A DNA stretch of 5,448 nucleotides from Dehalococcoidia bacterium (GTDB lineage Bacteria; Chloroflexota; Dehalococcoidia; SM23-28-2): positions 1 to 5,448 of the forward strand of contig JALHUG010000307.1 of NCBI GenBank assembly GCA_022866185.1, in the 5' to 3' direction. Numbering within the stretch: position 1 is the first letter of the stretch; each line of letters starts with the position of its first letter. The notes beneath the pieces are model-generated. The model worked only from the letters and a program-made list of their open reading frames with translations, was not told the DNA's origin and ran no database searches. The translations under genes and the position numbers were made by a program. Below, piece after piece: positions 3,607 to 5,448 of the stretch.

Positions 3607-5448
3607 CTAGGGGTTCGGCTGCGGCGGCTTCTGGGTGGGGGCGAAGCCGTGCCGCATCGTGTTCTCGGTCACGGTGCGTGGCTCCATGAACTGCCTGAGG
3701 TAGTCGGGCCCACCGGCCTTGGAGCCGATGCCCGACATCGCGAAGCCCCCGAACGGCTGGCGCGCCACCATGGCGCCGGTGCAGCCGCGATTGATGTACA
3801 GGTTGCCGACGCGGAACTGCTGACGCGCCAGCTCGATGTGGGCGCCGCTGCGGCTGAAGAAGCCTCCGGTGAGGGCATATGGCGTGTCGACGGCGATGTC
3901 GATCGCTTCCTCTATCGTCGAGGCGCGCAGCACGGCCAGCACCGGGCCGAAGATCTCCTCCTGGGCGATGACGGCGTTCCGGTTCACCTCGCCGAACACG
4001 ATGGGGGCCACGTAGAAGCCTCCGTCCTGAGGGGCTGTGCCCTCGAATAGGACGGGCGCCTCACCGCGACCGATCTGGATATAGCGTTCGATTCCGGCCT
4101 TGGCCTCGGCCGTGATGACCGGCGGCACAAAGGTGGCGGGGTCTTCGGGCGGGCCGACACGCAGGCTGCGCGTCGCCTCGACAATCCTTGGGACGAGGCG
4201 ATCGTAGATGGCATCCAGGGCGATGACGCGGCTGCAGGCGCTGCACTTCTGGCCGGCGTAGCCGAACGCGCTCCTCACGATCCCCAGGACGGCCTGGTTG
4301 AGGTCGGCATCATCGTCGACGATGATGGCGTTCTTGCCGCCCATCTCGGCGATGACCTTCTTGATCCCTCTCTGACCCTCCTTCGTCTGTCCGGCCTTCT
4401 CCACAAGCCACAGCCCCACCTCGCGGCTGCCGGTGAAGGCGATCAGGCCCACGTCAGGATGCTCCACCAGCGTGGCGCCCACCGCGCTGCCGGGCCCCGG
4501 CAGGAACTGGACCGTCCCAGGCGGTGCTCCCGCGCGGCAGAGGATGTCGACGAGGCGGGCGGCAATCAGCGGCGCCGGTCCTGCCGGCTTGAGGATGGTA
4601 GTGTTCCCGGCCACGAGCGCCGCCGTCATCATGCCGCAGGGGATAGCCAGCGGGAAATTCCAGGGGGCGATGATCGCCGCCACGCCGCGGGGCTGATAGC
4701 GGTAGTCGTTGTACTCTCCGGGCACGGAGGGCAGTGCCAGGGGGCTACCCACAGCGAGCCCCTCGCGCGCGTAGTACTCGATGTAGTCGATGGCCTCGCA
4801 GACATCGGCGTCGGCCTCCCGCCAGGGCTTGGCCTCTTCCAGAATCTCGATGGCAGCCAGCTCGTGGCGCTCGCGCCGCATGATGGCTGCCGCATCGAAC
4901 AAGACCTGTGCCCGCTCTCTTGCCGGCCGGTCTCGCCAGGCTGGGAACGCCTGTTTGGCGGCTTCGATCGCTTGCCGTGTGAGGTCGATATCCGCCAGTC
5001 CCACGTCGCAGATGACCTCGTCCGGGCGGGCCGGGTTCACGCTCGGCTGCCGCTTCGCGCTGTTGACGTACTCGCCGGCGACGAGCGGGCCGCAGGTGTC
5101 GGGAAGGCGTCCCCTGAACTGTTGGAGGGCAGCGGCGAACTCCTGCCACGCCTGCGGCTTATGGAAGGGGGTATCGGGCACGTTGCGGAACGTGGCAGGG
5201 GCGTCGGACAGCCGGACGCGAGGGATGGTCGTTGAGGGTGGTCCCGCGGGCGGCGCCACGCCGGGCGGGGCCAGCAGCTCGGAGGTGGGCGCCCTCTCCT
5301 CGAACAGCTCGAAGAGCCAGGACTGGCTGGAGGCATTCTCGAGCAGGCGTCGCACCAGATAGCCCATGCCCGGGATGAGATCACCCACCGGCGTGTAGAT
5401 GCGCACCCGCTCGCGGGAGGCGATGGCCGTTTGTAGCGCCTCCGCCAT
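3607..5448 (-). CDS. putA: Bifunctional proline dehydrogenase / delta-1-pyrroline-5-carboxylate dehydrogenase (PutA type), 5' partial
   Basis: The product oxidises proline to P5C and then glutamate semialdehyde to glutamate with NAD. The 613 visible residues hold the end of the FAD-dependent PRODH barrel and a complete P5CDH domain. Residues 14-45 (RVRIYTP.GDLIPGMGYLVRRLLEN) match the last PRODH helix region. A Pro-rich linker spans about 52-90. The aldehyde dehydrogenase domain (about 95-600) shows PWNFP with N264, KPAGPAP at 287-293, FTGSREVGL (338-345), E368 in AEMGGKNA, catalytic C402 in GQKCSACSR, EEIFGP (497-502) and the P5C-specific anchor loop FGGFAMSGIGSKAGGPDYL. All expected catalytic residues are present. 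The first codon at the window edge is ATG, but PRODH homology runs up to it, so it is almost surely an internal Met; whole fusions of this type are near 1,000 residues. The thioesterase follows 93 bases downstream. There is no sign of the E. coli-type DNA-binding domain in view. Confidence 0.93.
   Translation of the reverse strand: MAEALQTAIASRERVRIYTPVGDLIPGMGYLVRRLLENASSQSWLFELFEERAPTSELLAPPGVAPPAGPPSTTIPRVRLSDAPATFRNVPDTPFHKPQAWQEFAAALQQFRGRLPDTCGPLVAGEYVNSAKRQPSVNPARPDEVICDVGLADIDLTRQAIEAAKQAFPAWRDRPARERAQVLFDAAAIMRRERHELAAIEILEEAKPWREADADVCEAIDYIEYYAREGLAVGSPLALPSVPGEYNDYRYQPRGVAAIIAPWNFPLAIPCGMMTAALVAGNTTILKPAGPAPLIAARLVDILCRAGAPPGTVQFLPGPGSAVGATLVEHPDVGLIAFTGSREVGLWLVEKAGQTKEGQRGIKKVIAEMGGKNAIIVDDDADLNQAVLGIVRSAFGYAGQKCSACSRVIALDAIYDRLVPRIVEATRSLRVGPPEDPATFVPPVITAEAKAGIERYIQIGRGEAPVLFEGTAPQDGGFYVAPIVFGEVNRNAVIAQEEIFGPVLAVLRASTIEEAIDIAVDTPYALTGGFFSRSGAHIELARQQFRVGNLYINRGCTGAMVARQPFGGFAMSGIGSKAGGPDYLRQFMEPRTVTENTMRHGFAPTQKPPQPNP

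Noticed and set aside
3496..4050. Plus-strand open frame across the putA/thioesterase gap
   Set aside because: It covers the thioesterase start and its Shine-Dalgarno and the C-terminus of the putA-type gene in antisense. No domain or credible start signal.
4459..5235. Long plus-strand open frame (258 codons) opposite the putA-type gene
   Set aside because: It lies wholly antisense to a strongly conserved P5CDH domain. Its product is low-complexity with no recognisable fold, as expected from GC-rich codon bias.

Overview
The window is GC-rich bacterial DNA with six protein-coding genes in two convergent blocks, plus one structured repeat. The likely source is a Chloroflexota-type bacterium, perhaps Dehalococcoidia-like. 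This is inference from a GT4 glycosyltransferase next to a phosphatidylinositol-phosphate-type synthase, an archaeal/thermophile-style two-domain protein disulfide oxidoreductase (PDO), a surface metallopeptidase on a Thr/Pro linker, several TTG starts and the repeat style. An actinobacterial or other high-GC source is not excluded.

Plus-strand block (1-1712). The C-terminus of a GT4 glycosyltransferase is followed after 8 bases by a CDP-alcohol phosphatidyltransferase of the phosphatidylinositol-phosphate synthase type. Next, overlapping by 14 bases, comes a PDO with CQYC and CPHC sites. The first two genes fit inositol-phospholipid and PIM-like glycolipid synthesis. The PDO probably shares their transcript, but its functional link is unclear.

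Minus-strand block (5448 down to 1556). A bifunctional proline dehydrogenase / P5C dehydrogenase (PutA type, 5' end outside the window) is followed by a PaaI-like hotdog thioesterase. After a 221-base gap comes a secreted, C-terminally membrane-anchored HEXXH metallopeptidase. The peptidase and PDO genes meet tail to tail and overlap by 157 bases.

Most notable structure. The thioesterase-peptidase gap is almost filled by a chain of palindromes. Positions 2899-2938 and 3014-3053 are imperfect 40-bp inverted repeats (29/40 identical, no gaps) around a cloverleaf-like fold and two further hairpins, so it looks like a MITE/REP-type element. Its core (2943-2976) has a gap-free relative inside the PDO coding sequence (1351-1384; 28/34 identical, all six differences transitions). 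There it encodes an extra Gly-rich surface loop, so the repeat family may have inserted in frame into a protein gene.

No RNA gene, CRISPR array, intact insertion sequence or origin was seen. No stretch over 300 bases lacks a gene.
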